DNA of 64,000 nt from Paenibacillus oenotherae (GTDB taxonomy: Bacteria; Bacillota; Bacilli; Paenibacillales; Paenibacillaceae), in NCBI RefSeq assembly GCF_019443105.1, contig NZ_JAHZIJ010000017.1, forward strand, positions 1-64,000, written 5' to 3'. The notes below the pieces were generated by a model. That model was not told the DNA's origin and searched no databases. It was given only the letters and a program-made list of their open reading frames with translations. The position numbers were made by a program, and so were the translations under genes. Of the stretch, positions 25,258-33,575 are shown in pieces. Positions within the stretch are counted from its first letter, which is position 1. Each line of letters opens with the position of its first letter.

Positions 25258-25692
25258 TTAACGGCAGAAGCGGTCGAATGCTGCTGTCAAGTCTGCAGCA
25301 ATATCAGCAGCCGAACGGTTCTCGATTTGGTGGCGCTCGATGAAATGAACGAGCTCGCCATCCTTCATTACTGCAATGGAAGGAGAAGAAGGCGGGTACG
25401 GCGCAAAATATTCACGCGCCTTGGCGGTCGCTTCTTTGTCCTGGCCTGCGAAAACGGTATACAAATGATCCGGCGTCAGATCATGCTGCAGCGCCTGGGC
25501 TACACCAGGACGGCATTGGCCAGCCGCACAGCCGCAGACGGAATTGACAACGACAAGCGCAGTTCCTTTCGCACCAGGCAGCTTCGCTTCTACATCCTCC
25601 GGCGTGCGCAATTCTTCAATCCCGAGGCGGGTAAGATCATCGCGCATCGGCTGCACCATATCCAGCATGTATCGTTCAAAAGACATTGACAT
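25258..25692 (-). CDS. Bacilliredoxin, BrxA/BrxB family
   Basis: 144 residues from the ATG at 25692 (GGAG nine bases upstream), the same length as B. subtilis YphP. The CGC active site is at 53-55 (NSVCGCAAGQCRPG), in the thioredoxin-like fold of the YphP/YqiW family. These proteins remove bacillithiol from mixed disulfides after oxidative stress, so the host probably makes bacillithiol. The extra Cys60 is also seen in the family. First gene of the pair with nadE. BrxA and BrxB cannot be separated by eye. Confidence 0.92.
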   Translation of the reverse strand: MSMSFERYMLDMVQPMRDDLTRLGIEELRTPEDVEAKLPGAKGTALVVVNSVCGCAAGQCRPGVAQALQHDLTPDHLYTVFAGQDKEATAKAREYFAPYPPSSPSIAVMKDGELVHFIERHQIENRSAADIAADLTAAFDRFCR

Positions 25693-25751
25693 GTTCAATC
25701 ACTCCAATAGTCCATATTTTATCCCCATTATACCGCTCGCTGAAATTGAAA

Positions 25752-25793
25752 GCAAAATAAAAAGCAGCCGGCTCCATTCGCCCCAGCTGCTTT
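25752..25793 (-). terminator. Intrinsic terminator of the kinase operon
   Basis: AAAGCAGCtGG pairs with CCgGCTGCTTT and continues into ttattttg on the minus strand. It follows the stop at 25810 and separates the operon from the bacilliredoxin gene. Confidence 0.75.
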
Positions 25794-25809
25794 CCATGCT
25801 GCCTCACTG

Positions 25810-26211
25810 CTATTCCTCTTCGGTTCCGTAAGCGGCATCCTTGTCGGGATGCATAAATACGCCGCTTTGCGGAGCAACGCCCTTCTCGAAATAATCGCGG
25901 TTCTCGCTGCGCAAAAAACCGATATCCTTGAACGGATGAACCCACTGCTCACCCGCCATAACAGCCGGATCCGTCTCTTCCGTCCAGCGGCTGAGCGGCG
26001 ATTGAGGCGACTCATACATATGATCGCCAATCACAACGCCGCTGCTGTTGACGAAGGGTCCTCTCGGACCGCGCCCAACTCGGAACTGCGGGAGAAAATT
26101 TATTTCATAGGGATCAAGCTCCGGATCATCGCTTCCCATTCTTGGTCCCCGATGCGCGGAGCTTGACGATTGCTGCTGAAATGACGCCGAATTCGGGGGC
26201 TGCTTATCCAT
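25810..26211 (-). CDS. Conserved Bacillales protein of unknown function, DUF3905-like
   Basis: 133 residues from the ATG at 26211 (GGGGG seven bases upstream). No membrane span or signal. The N-terminus is Ser/Gln-rich. The core from about residue 35 (GRGPRGPFVNSSGVVIGDHMY, then SPLSRWTEETDPAVMAGEQW, VHPFKDIGF) is unusually conserved in style and matches what I recall of DUF3905 proteins of spore-formers. Function unknown; a spore role is only a guess from phylogenetic range. It is the last gene after the kinase, Lgt-like and 49-residue genes, each 12-46 bp apart. Confidence 0.6.
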   Translation of the reverse strand: MDKQPPNSASFQQQSSSSAHRGPRMGSDDPELDPYEINFLPQFRVGRGPRGPFVNSSGVVIGDHMYESPQSPLSRWTEETDPAVMAGEQWVHPFKDIGFLRSENRDYFEKGVAPQSGVFMHPDKDAAYGTEEE

Positions 26212-26222
26212 GCAATAACCCC

Positions 26223-26372
26223 CTATGTCGAAGGACGATTCGGACCGTCCAGTTTCTTGTCGAACCCTTCTGATTCCGGCGCCTTGTCGCTGCGTTCCTT
26301 GCGGCTCGCTGCAGCATCGTGCTCCGAGGCCTGCCAGGAACCCGCTTGATGCTTATTCTGATCCATACCCAC
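26223..26372 (-). CDS. 49-residue hydrophilic protein
   Basis: Start is a GTG at 26372 with AGGAGG eight bases upstream; an ATG two codons later is a less likely alternative. The product, opening MGMDQNKHQAGSWQASEHDA, is very rich in charged residues (KERSDKAPESEGFDKKLDG) with no cysteine, signal or membrane span. It is probably disordered. It is too short for most gene finders. It ends 11 bp before the DUF3905-like gene and follows the Lgt-like gene by 46 bp, so it belongs to the operon. Not recognised. Confidence 0.6.
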   Translation of the reverse strand: MGMDQNKHQAGSWQASEHDAAASRKERSDKAPESEGFDKKLDGPNRPST

Positions 26373-26418
26373 AACCAGCACCTCCTTCCAATGCTAGTAT
26401 GTGCGATGGCTCAGCTTG

Positions 26419-27084
26419 CTATCCGCTGGGCTTGCGCCAGAGGGAGCCGATAACTGCAAGGCCGATCAGACACCACTGCAGCAGCGTCAGACCGAGCGTC
26501 ATCTGAGGCCAAGTCCCTTGCGGATAGGCCGCGAACAGACTGGAGACAAGCCCTCCGAAGCCGGCGCCAAGCAGTACCAATCGTATTGCATCTCCAGTAC
26601 CGGGAGTTCCAGCCTCCTGCGACCGCAGAAGCGCAGCATAGATAAAGATGACCAGGATCATGTACACGATACGGTATGGAAACGCTGTAATCGCATTCCA
26701 TACAATGAATCCGGGAAGAGCCGCATACGGTATAACATCCAGCAGTCTGAGCCACGATATCCGTTTTCGTTTTACCGTCCATGTCATATAGAGGGCAGCG
26801 GCAAGCAGCCCGAGCAGCAGGTCAGACAAGCTGCCCCTTACAATAATAAGCGAGCTCGGACGTTCCCACAGCAGGGCGGGATCATGAAGCAGGAATCCGA
26901 TTTTCCAGCCGATAACCGTAATTACAGCGGCATTCGTCAGCAGATCAAGCCACGGTCCATTCCTCGTATCGGGTGAACGCTTTGTCCAGAGACCAAGCGC
27001 AGTTAACCCCGCGATAACAGACAGAAATGCAGCAAGCAGCCCTCCGTCCAAGCGAAATGTGCCAATGGAAATAAGTTCAGGCAT
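26419..27084 (-). CDS. Lgt-like membrane protein lacking the catalytic motifs
   Basis: 221 residues, about seven predicted membrane helices. Start at 27084 has GGGGAGG ten bases upstream. The order of parts follows prolipoprotein diacylglyceryl transferase: a TIGTFRLDGG-type opening, GWKIGFLLHDPALLWERP, then KRKRISWLRLLDVIPYAALPG. However the H-G-G of Lgt is replaced (VRGSLSDLLLG), and the R-x-G-N-F-x-N signature after the LLDV helix is absent. It is therefore unlikely to modify lipoproteins. Sits 21 bp after the sensor kinase stop. A true Lgt would be expected elsewhere in the genome. Confidence 0.5.
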   Translation of the reverse strand: MPELISIGTFRLDGGLLAAFLSVIAGLTALGLWTKRSPDTRNGPWLDLLTNAAVITVIGWKIGFLLHDPALLWERPSSLIIVRGSLSDLLLGLLAAALYMTWTVKRKRISWLRLLDVIPYAALPGFIVWNAITAFPYRIVYMILVIFIYAALLRSQEAGTPGTGDAIRLVLLGAGFGGLVSSLFAAYPQGTWPQMTLGLTLLQWCLIGLAVIGSLWRKPSG

Positions 27085-27105
27085 CGTAGCCGGACCTCCC
27101 CGTTT

Positions 27106-28773
27106 CTAGTGGTTTGACCTGCACAGGAATGAAACGATAAAGCTGGTGCCCTCCCCTTCCGTAGACTCCACATGAATCTCTCCGCCATGTCTCTCTACGA
27201 TGCTGAGGCAGAGCGGCAATCCAAGCCCTGTACCGCGTGTCTTCGTCGTATAGAAGGGCTCGAATAATCTCTCGCGCTTCTCGGCAGGTATGCCGCACCC
27301 GTTATCGACAACATGCAGCTCCAGCCGATCCCCATACTCGAAGGTGCACAGGCGAAGAACCCCCGTTCCATCCATTGCCTCCATCCCGTTACGTGCCAGG
27401 TTCAATATCAGTTGCTTCATTTCTTTGCCGTTCATCATAAAAGGCGTAAGATGCGGAGCAAGCTCCAGCTCGATCGATTGTCCCCGCATATTCGCATCAG
27501 CCCAGAGCAAGGGCAGCATCTCGTTAATGATATCGTGCAGACAATAGCACTGCTTGTCAATAACCCGATTCTGCGCCAATGACAGAAAATCGTTAATAAT
27601 TCCGTTCGCGCGATCAAGCTCGTCCATCACAATGCGGAAATACTCCTGCTGATGATCGGGACTCCTCTCCCGCATCAACTGGACGAAGCCGCGTATGACA
27701 GCCATCGGGTTGCGTATTTCATGCGTAATGCTCGCTGCCATCTGACCAACCAGGCTAAGGCGCTCCATTCGTCCGATCTCGTTGCGCAGCTGATTCAGCT
27801 CGGTGATATCATGGCAGATGAGTACGGCTCCGATCACGGCATCGCTCTGTGTATCTCGAAGACATATGCCCGTCTTCAGATACATCTTATCCACCTCCTG
27901 CACCAATTCCGTGGAGGTTTGATGTCCCAGCAGCGCCTGGGAGAGCAGCCGGCCCAAAGCGTCATGCTCAAGATCATCACAGAGAATCGTGTAGGACTGC
28001 CCTAGCAGATCCGATCGATTTGTTGAAGAAATTTTATGCTTCAGATTATGAATCATCATTTCATTAATATGTGTAATAATGCCCGTCTGATCGATGAAAA
28101 TGACGCCAAGGGGCGTTTCTTCAATAAATTGATGCAGCTTCTGCACTTCAATCCGATAGTTGGCTGAAACTACATGAAGATCGTTCGCGAGCACCAGCTT
28201 CTCGATATAGTTCTCGGATAAATACACGATAAGCCATACAATGAGGAAGTAAGCGGCGGCATGGAGAAGTAGAATAAGATACGATTGAGTAGACAGCCCC
28301 GAATCCAATGAAAACCATTGATGAACGACAAACGAGCCGATAGAAATGAAGTTTAATAAAGCCATTAACAAGAATGCAATACATTGCTTGCGCTTCCGGC
28401 TCCCCTGCTGAAAAGATGCAATTGTCAGAAGCAGCAGCGGAATGAAAACAACTATTATGCCGATGAGCTGAAGCCACTCCCACCAGCCGCCGATGCTGAC
28501 TATCCGGAACAGCAGATAGAGGAATGCCAATGCAGCCATCACGATCGGACCGCCGTACAGTGAATTGACGAGCAGAATGGCCAGCTGAAAATCAAGATGA
28601 ATTCCGTACATGTTAGTCGATGCGGCAATACTCAGCAATAACGAGCCTCCGGACGCAACGATCAGCATAAAGGGGATATTGCGCTTCTGTCCGGCTAATC
28701 GCTCAAACCATAATTGAAATGAAAATATGGGTAATAAAGCGATAAAGATTTGCAGCAGCACCTGCTTCCACAC
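27106..28773 (-). CDS. Sporulation-type sensor histidine kinase, KinB-like
   Basis: 555 residues. Six N-terminal membrane helices (about 1-190, 5TM-LYT-type sensor as in KinB), then a PAS domain (about 211-325, QFIEETPLGVIFIDQTGIITHIN), HisKA with His351 in SITHEIRNPMAVIRGFVQLM, and an ATPase domain with N box (LILNLARNGMEAM), DNGCGIP and GTGLGLPLC. The H-box type is that of kinases that feed the Spo0F phosphorelay. No response regulator is adjacent, as for other phosphorelay kinases. It heads a likely operon with the Lgt-like protein, a 49-residue protein and the DUF3905-like protein. Signal unknown. Confidence 0.85.
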   Translation of the reverse strand: MWKQVLLQIFIALLPIFSFQLWFERLAGQKRNIPFMLIVASGGSLLLSIAASTNMYGIHLDFQLAILLVNSLYGGPIVMAALAFLYLLFRIVSIGGWWEWLQLIGIIVVFIPLLLLTIASFQQGSRKRKQCIAFLLMALLNFISIGSFVVHQWFSLDSGLSTQSYLILLLHAAAYFLIVWLIVYLSENYIEKLVLANDLHVVSANYRIEVQKLHQFIEETPLGVIFIDQTGIITHINEMMIHNLKHKISSTNRSDLLGQSYTILCDDLEHDALGRLLSQALLGHQTSTELVQEVDKMYLKTGICLRDTQSDAVIGAVLICHDITELNQLRNEIGRMERLSLVGQMAASITHEIRNPMAVIRGFVQLMRERSPDHQQEYFRIVMDELDRANGIINDFLSLAQNRVIDKQCYCLHDIINEMLPLLWADANMRGQSIELELAPHLTPFMMNGKEMKQLILNLARNGMEAMDGTGVLRLCTFEYGDRLELHVVDNGCGIPAEKRERLFEPFYTTKTRGTGLGLPLCLSIVERHGGEIHVESTEGEGTSFIVSFLCRSNH

Positions 28774-28992
28774 TAAGATTTTTATCTCCCCCCTTTCACA
28801 TTGGAAATACCATTTATTAATCCGATTAAAACATAGCCGTAAATATTTTACAATAAAAGAAAATACGGAGGCGGATTTTGGGCCACAACATTACAGCAAT
28901 CCAAACGAGCCGTGTAGACGCATCCAAAGCAGGATAGTATGATGAATAACGAACAAGCTTGCAAGGAAGACCCATGAAAAAGGAGTAACGCA

Positions 28993-30267
28993 ATGAACTT
29001 TGATGTAATCGTTGTAGGCGGCGGCCCTTCAGGGCTTATGGCATCCATAGCGGCTGCTTCGCATGGCGCAACAACGCTGCTGATCGATAAAGGGGATAAG
29101 CTCGGACGCAAGCTCGGCATCTCAGGAGGCGGACGCTGCAATGTAACGAATGCCAAGGAGATTGATGAGCTCATTCGCAATATTCCCGGCAACGGCCGGT
29201 TTCTGCATAGCTCGCTTGCTAATTTCAGCAATCGGGATATTATCGCTTTCTTCGAGAATCTTGGCATCAAGCTCAAGGAGGAGGATCGGGGAAGAATGTT
29301 TCCCGTCTCCGATAAAGCCAAGACCGTCGTGGAAGCTCTTGTCCGCAAAGCCAAATCGTCTGGCGTAATTATCCGAATCAATGAGCCAGTTGCGGGTTTA
29401 TTGATAGATGAACAGCGTGTGCAGGGTATTCGTCTCCGTTCAGGAGAACGTGTACAGGGCAGCTGTGTCATTGTTGCAACAGGCGGCAAGTCAGTTCCCC
29501 ACACAGGCTCCACAGGCGACGCCTATCCATGGGCGGAGGCGGCAGGCCACACGGTTACAGAGCTGTATCCGACAGAGGTTCCGCTGCTCTCACGTGAAGC
29601 TTTTATCCAGAGCAAGGAGCTTCAAGGACTTTCGCTGCGAGAGGTTGTAGTAACTGTCTGGAATCCTAAAGGAAAGTCCGTCGTACAGCATGATGGCGAT
29701 CTCCTCTTTACCCACTTCGGGCTATCTGGCCCTACGGCGCTCAAATGCAGCCAGTTTGTCGTCAAGATTATGAAGCAATTCGAGGTTAGCCTTGTTAAAT
29801 TGACGATCGACCTGTACCCCGGGAAGACTGTAGAGCAGCTCTATAAGGAATCGCTGGAGCTATCGGGCAGAGAGCCCAAGAAGGCGATCAAAAATATTCT
29901 TAAAGGAATGCTGTCCGAACGGCTCATTCCGATCGTGCTCAAGAAGTCCGGTTTGAACGGCGATACGACCTATGACAATATTCCCAAGCAGCCCTGGTTG
30001 GAGATGGCCGCTTTATTGAAGAGCTTTCCTATCAATGTATCCGGGACGCTCTCCATCGAAGAGGCCTTCGTAACAGGCGGCGGTGTCAATCTGAAGGAAA
30101 TCGAGCCGAAGACGATGCATTCCAAGCGAACTGGCGGATTGTTCTTTTGCGGAGAAGTACTCGATATTCATGGCTATACAGGCGGTTATAATATAACCGC
30201 CGCATTCACAACAGGCTATACCGCAGGGAAAAGCGCAGCCGAAATGAGACATTTGTTGAACGATTAA
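28993..30267 (+). CDS. FAD-dependent oxidoreductase, YtfP/HI0933 family
   Basis: 424 residues. Dinucleotide site GGGPSG at 9-14, followed by the family motif KLGRKLGISGGGRCNVTNA (about 36-55). C-terminal FAD-binding segment reads GGLFFCGEVLDIHGYTGGYNITAAFTTGYTAG. Members are soluble flavoproteins of unknown substrate; proposed roles include RNA or tRNA modification. Length is normal. Divergent from the sensor kinase gene with about 220 bp between, which should hold both promoters. A poor ribosome site (AAGGAG) is just upstream. Confidence 0.88.
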   Translation: MNFDVIVVGGGPSGLMASIAAASHGATTLLIDKGDKLGRKLGISGGGRCNVTNAKEIDELIRNIPGNGRFLHSSLANFSNRDIIAFFENLGIKLKEEDRGRMFPVSDKAKTVVEALVRKAKSSGVIIRINEPVAGLLIDEQRVQGIRLRSGERVQGSCVIVATGGKSVPHTGSTGDAYPWAEAAGHTVTELYPTEVPLLSREAFIQSKELQGLSLREVVVTVWNPKGKSVVQHDGDLLFTHFGLSGPTALKCSQFVVKIMKQFEVSLVKLTIDLYPGKTVEQLYKESLELSGREPKKAIKNILKGMLSERLIPIVLKKSGLNGDTTYDNIPKQPWLEMAALLKSFPINVSGTLSIEEAFVTGGGVNLKEIEPKTMHSKRTGGLFFCGEVLDIHGYTGGYNITAAFTTGYTAGKSAAEMRHLLND

Positions 30268-30798
30268 AAGGAATAAACCTGCTGCGCAGGGGAATGTTCT
30301 CGCGATCGCTGGTGTTCCCGAAATGCTTTAATGCAGGTTCTTTATGGGGAAATTGTGGGGACTATGAAATCATCAAACCGCTTTACTTTCTGGATACCCC
30401 CTTCTCCAAGTGTTTTGAAGGTAGAGTGACGAAGTAAGAAGCCTGCGAATGTGCATGAATTTCGGGTTACAAGACGGAATAATGTTAAAATTACTGCGAT
30501 CAGGCATGAATTTGAGCAAAAATCGGCCGTTAAGGAGAAATGAAGGTGAAATACCTGCACGCTGGCAGGCATTTCACCTTCATGAGCCAGAAACGAGCAA
30601 ATAACTGCCGTTTCGCATGTTTCGCCTAGCTCGCAGCTCGTATTTCGCAGCTCTCAGCGCTAGAATGACGGATTGTCCTCTGGCGAGGAGTACGGGGGCA
30701 GTCCCATGATCGCAGGCTTTCCACATCGTACATCTTCTTAAAGCAGGAGCTGAGATTTCCCAAAAAGGACTTATTGGACAGCCCCTTTGTGTTGCTTA
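30268..30798. other. Gene-free region holding repeat copy D
   Basis: No gene. Almost all of it is the best-preserved copy of the dispersed repeat (about 30340-30790). Any terminator of the gene ending at 30267 was not obvious. Confidence 0.65.
30340..30790 (+). repeat. Dispersed palindromic repeat, copy D (most complete)
   Basis: Elements in order: ggggactatgaaatcatcaaac (30357-), ctccaag-tgttttgaagg, gacgaagtaagaagcctgcgaatgtgcatgaatttc (signature at 30444), a gcatgaattt block, the perfect-looking hairpin GAAGGTGAA...TTCACCTTC (30542-30581), then gaaacgag-aa-aactgc and a ttggacagcccc end (about 30770-30783). Confidence 0.8.
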
Positions 30799-31200
30799 CT
30801 AAGTATGAACATCACCTGAAAAGTAGCTGTATGTCCCGCCATCTGGCAAGCAGTCCTCCGCATTGGACGCATCGTCGTCGCGGTTATGCAGGGCATCCTC
30901 CTGTGCAATCCAATCCTCGTTCACTATATGCGCGGGAATTGGGATCGCATCCATCCCATAGGCCTCGTCCAGGACCATATTGCCCCCAGCCTCCTCGATA
31001 GAAGAATGAACGACCATTGTTCCTCCGCTGGCCTGGACAATCTCCAGCGCTGAGGTCAGGTCGCTGCCATGAAGATGAATGTGCACCTGCCCGCCCTGAT
31101 GGACAACAGGCTCATAGCCCAAATCCCGCAATACGCCGGAGGCATTCGCTGCTGAAGCCGCATCGGCAAATTGAAATAGCAATGCTGTATCGTTGGGCAC
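30799..31200 (-). CDS. Unknown cytoplasmic protein with an acidic C-terminus
   Basis: 133 residues. Start is a GTG at 31200. The first 65 residues (ALLFQFADAASAANASGVLR, then YEPVVHQGGQVHIHLHGSDL) have alternating beta and alpha character, as in small ferredoxin-like or ACT-like domains. The second half is acidic and probably disordered (EDWIAQEDALHNRDDDASNA). No signal, membrane span or cysteine-pair motif. I do not recognise a family. It lies 160 bp beyond the end of the EcsB-like gene; cotranscription is possible but not shown. Confidence 0.6.
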   Translation of the reverse strand: MPNDTALLFQFADAASAANASGVLRDLGYEPVVHQGGQVHIHLHGSDLTSALEIVQASGGTMVVHSSIEEAGGNMVLDEAYGMDAIPIPAHIVNEDWIAQEDALHNRDDDASNAEDCLPDGGTYSYFSGDVHT

Positions 31201-31359
31201 CGGAACCCCGCCTCACTTTCCTGTCTTCATCATATTCCATCAACTGTCATTCAAAGATAGATTGCCCTATCCCCTCTGATCGCATTCAGATTCAGCAATC
31301 CGCAGTCCTCCGACGATATCAATTACAGTATGTGACAGTCAGCATCGTTTCGGCTTCAA

Positions 31360-32655
31360 TTATCGGCCGCCCTTCCGATTCTTCAGCGGCAGCATAGGGA
31401 ACAGCAGCTTATTGATGCTCCACCATAAGAGCACTGCAGGAATTGCAAGAAGCAGTCCCTGCGTCCCCCATAATTGCAAGCCCGCTATAAGTGCCTGCAA
31501 GCAGACAACAGGCGCAACCAGCCATTGCCGTGTAGTCTCGGCGGAGCGAATCAGTTCGGCATCCTTCCAATGAAATTGCGAGAAGAATGCCTCGCCGAAG
31601 ACGATGCTGCTCCAATGCGATTGAACCCACAGCGTGAGCGGCAAAGGCAGCAAGACTAGAAGCACAAGCTTCAGAACACCCGGCGACAATAGAATAGCAA
31701 ATATAGCTAATCCGCCGAAGCTGAGCCACATTCTAAGCAGCGCCATCCGTCTTAGCAATATTTTAATAACCAGCTCGGCTACAATTGTTCCTCCATCGAA
31801 CCGTCTGAACAACCGTTTGGAGGATCGCAGCACAAGAGGACGGTTAAGCCTTATGCGGGGCCTGCGCTCAATGACATCCCTAAGCAGCAGTGCAGTGACA
31901 GCCAGCCTTATCTTATGCTCCTGCTGCACATCGGAATCGAAGGTATCCCGCGCGCGAAGCTTCATTCTCACCGAGATTGCCACTGCGGCCGCACCCAGGA
32001 AGCTCGGCAGAAGCAGCCACACATGCTCCCCGCCTGCGAGATAGGAAGACCCCATGTATGTAACGGCGAGCAGCAGCAGCAAGCCGATATGCAGGAATGC
32101 TTTGCGCCAGCCCCGATAACGGCCTTCAATGAGATTGCGCCATACAGCACCGAGCATTGCCCATATTAATGTGAATAGGAACAGAATAAGCAATGAGCCT
32201 GTCCCAAGGTGATGCAGGCCTATCAAGGAAGGAGCCGCCAACCCCAATAGGAGTGCAATGAACGGGATTAGCGAGACCGCAGTATAGACGGCACCGTAAG
32301 CGGTAAGCTTCCTGCTCCACGGCCGCATCTGCTGCAGGAAGAGAACATCGGCTTCTTCGGCAAAGGTTCTCAGCCTGCTCATGGCAACGACTGCAAACGG
32401 CAGCCGCTCCATCGTCCATAACGGCAAGCTTGCGAGCCATTCCGGAGGCTTAGTCCAGAGATCCACATACAAGCCGCCCCCGATTACGAGGGCCGGCAGC
32501 AGAATATATACCCATACCGTCCAGTCGAGCGCAGTCCGCCATACCCGCCATTGTTCTTGCCAGAATCGTCCCACCCGCCGGCGGAACAGCTGTTGTACCG
32601 TCCATTTCTTTACTGCGTCATTGCCGTCAGACTGCTTCATTAAGTTGGGCTGCAT
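31360..32655 (-). CDS. ABC transporter permease, EcsB-like
   Basis: 431 residues from the ATG at 32655; a GTG at 32667 is an alternative, but it touches the GAGGGG site. About eight to ten membrane helices arranged in two blocks (roughly 40-180 and 190-420) separated by a charged loop (VERRPRIRLNRPLVLRS). Layout and length fit EcsB, the membrane partner of EcsA. In B. subtilis and S. aureus the Ecs transporter affects secretion, membrane-protein proteolysis and pheromone peptide processing; its substrate is debated. The gene starts 16 bp after its ATPase. Confidence 0.7.
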   Translation of the reverse strand: MQPNLMKQSDGNDAVKKWTVQQLFRRRVGRFWQEQWRVWRTALDWTVWVYILLPALVIGGGLYVDLWTKPPEWLASLPLWTMERLPFAVVAMSRLRTFAEEADVLFLQQMRPWSRKLTAYGAVYTAVSLIPFIALLLGLAAPSLIGLHHLGTGSLLILFLFTLIWAMLGAVWRNLIEGRYRGWRKAFLHIGLLLLLAVTYMGSSYLAGGEHVWLLLPSFLGAAAVAISVRMKLRARDTFDSDVQQEHKIRLAVTALLLRDVIERRPRIRLNRPLVLRSSKRLFRRFDGGTIVAELVIKILLRRMALLRMWLSFGGLAIFAILLSPGVLKLVLLVLLPLPLTLWVQSHWSSIVFGEAFFSQFHWKDAELIRSAETTRQWLVAPVVCLQALIAGLQLWGTQGLLLAIPAVLLWWSINKLLFPMLPLKNRKGGR

Positions 32656-32671
32656 AGATATTTGCACCCCC

Positions 32672-33373
32672 TCATGTCAGCGCATAGAAGCACTCGGATA
32701 AAGGCGCATCCGGCGCACAGCCCGCCTGATTCCTCACCTCGTCAAGCGTTCCCTGCGCGACGATTGAACCCGCATCGATAAGGATCAATCTGCTGCTCAG
32801 ACGTTCAGCACTATCAAGAACATGAGTTGACATCAGTACACCGGCACCGCGCTGCCTCTCTGCCTGAAGCAGCTCCAGAAAATCGCGTGTCGCCCTGGGA
32901 TCAAGACCGACGAACGGCTCGTCCACGACGTAAATATCCGGCTCCAGCATAAAACCTATAATGAGCATCATTTTCTGCTGCATTCCTTTGGAGAAGCCTG
33001 TCGGAAGCCGGTGGCGATCATGGGTTAGCCGGAATTGCTCAAGCAGTTTCTCTGCCCGGGAAATGAACGTCCCCTCGTCCAGACCATATGCGGAGGCGGC
33101 AAGCTGCAGATGCTCCCACAATGTCATATATTCATAGAGCACGGGCTGCTCCGGTACGTAGGCATATCTGCCATTGTCCCCCCCAAATTCAACCTTTCCG
33201 TCAACATGCCTGAGAAGGCCCAGAACAGACTTCACCGTCGTGCTCTTGCCCGCTCCATTGGGTCCGATCAGGCCGACAAGCTCACCTGCTCCGATGGAAA
33301 AAGCTACATTCCGGATGACAGGCTGATGCTCCTCATAACCCGCTTTCCTTATGTCCACCGTTAACACATTCAT
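32672..33373 (-). CDS. ABC transporter ATPase, EcsA-like
   Basis: 233 residues from the ATG at 33373, where GGAGG is eight bases upstream. The frame is open further upstream, but those codons do not fit the family. Walker A GPNGAGKST at 37-45, signature FSKGMQQK, Walker B YVVDEPFVGLDP, and the H-loop STHVLDSAE. The G-FSKGMQQK signature is the form found in EcsA/NatA-type exporters rather than importers. Pairs with the permease gene that follows it by 16 bp. No third gene (EcsC) is present. Confidence 0.8.
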   Translation of the reverse strand: MNVLTVDIRKAGYEEHQPVIRNVAFSIGAGELVGLIGPNGAGKSTTVKSVLGLLRHVDGKVEFGGDNGRYAYVPEQPVLYEYMTLWEHLQLAASAYGLDEGTFISRAEKLLEQFRLTHDRHRLPTGFSKGMQQKMMLIIGFMLEPDIYVVDEPFVGLDPRATRDFLELLQAERQRGAGVLMSTHVLDSAERLSSRLILIDAGSIVAQGTLDEVRNQAGCAPDAPLSECFYALT

Positions 33374-33496
33374 CGTTAGAACCTCCATCCTGCCATAATG
33401 CCAAATGCACGCACATTGACTTTCTGCTGTATATACGAATAGGGAGGGGAACAAGTTCCTTTGCCGCCAACAATTATTCCGTTTCTGTACAACAAA

Positions 33497-33533
33497 ACCG
33501 CTTGCAGCAGGCCCGGAGCCTGCTGCAAGCGGT
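33497..33533 (-). terminator. Intrinsic terminator of xylAB
   Basis: ACCGCTTGCAGCAGGC and its exact complement, 5-nt loop; followed on the minus strand by ttttgttgt. It lies 43 bp after the xylB stop. Confidence 0.85.
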
Positions 33534-33575
33534 CATATCATTGCCGACAATTCCAAGTAATCCGATCAAAGTCCG

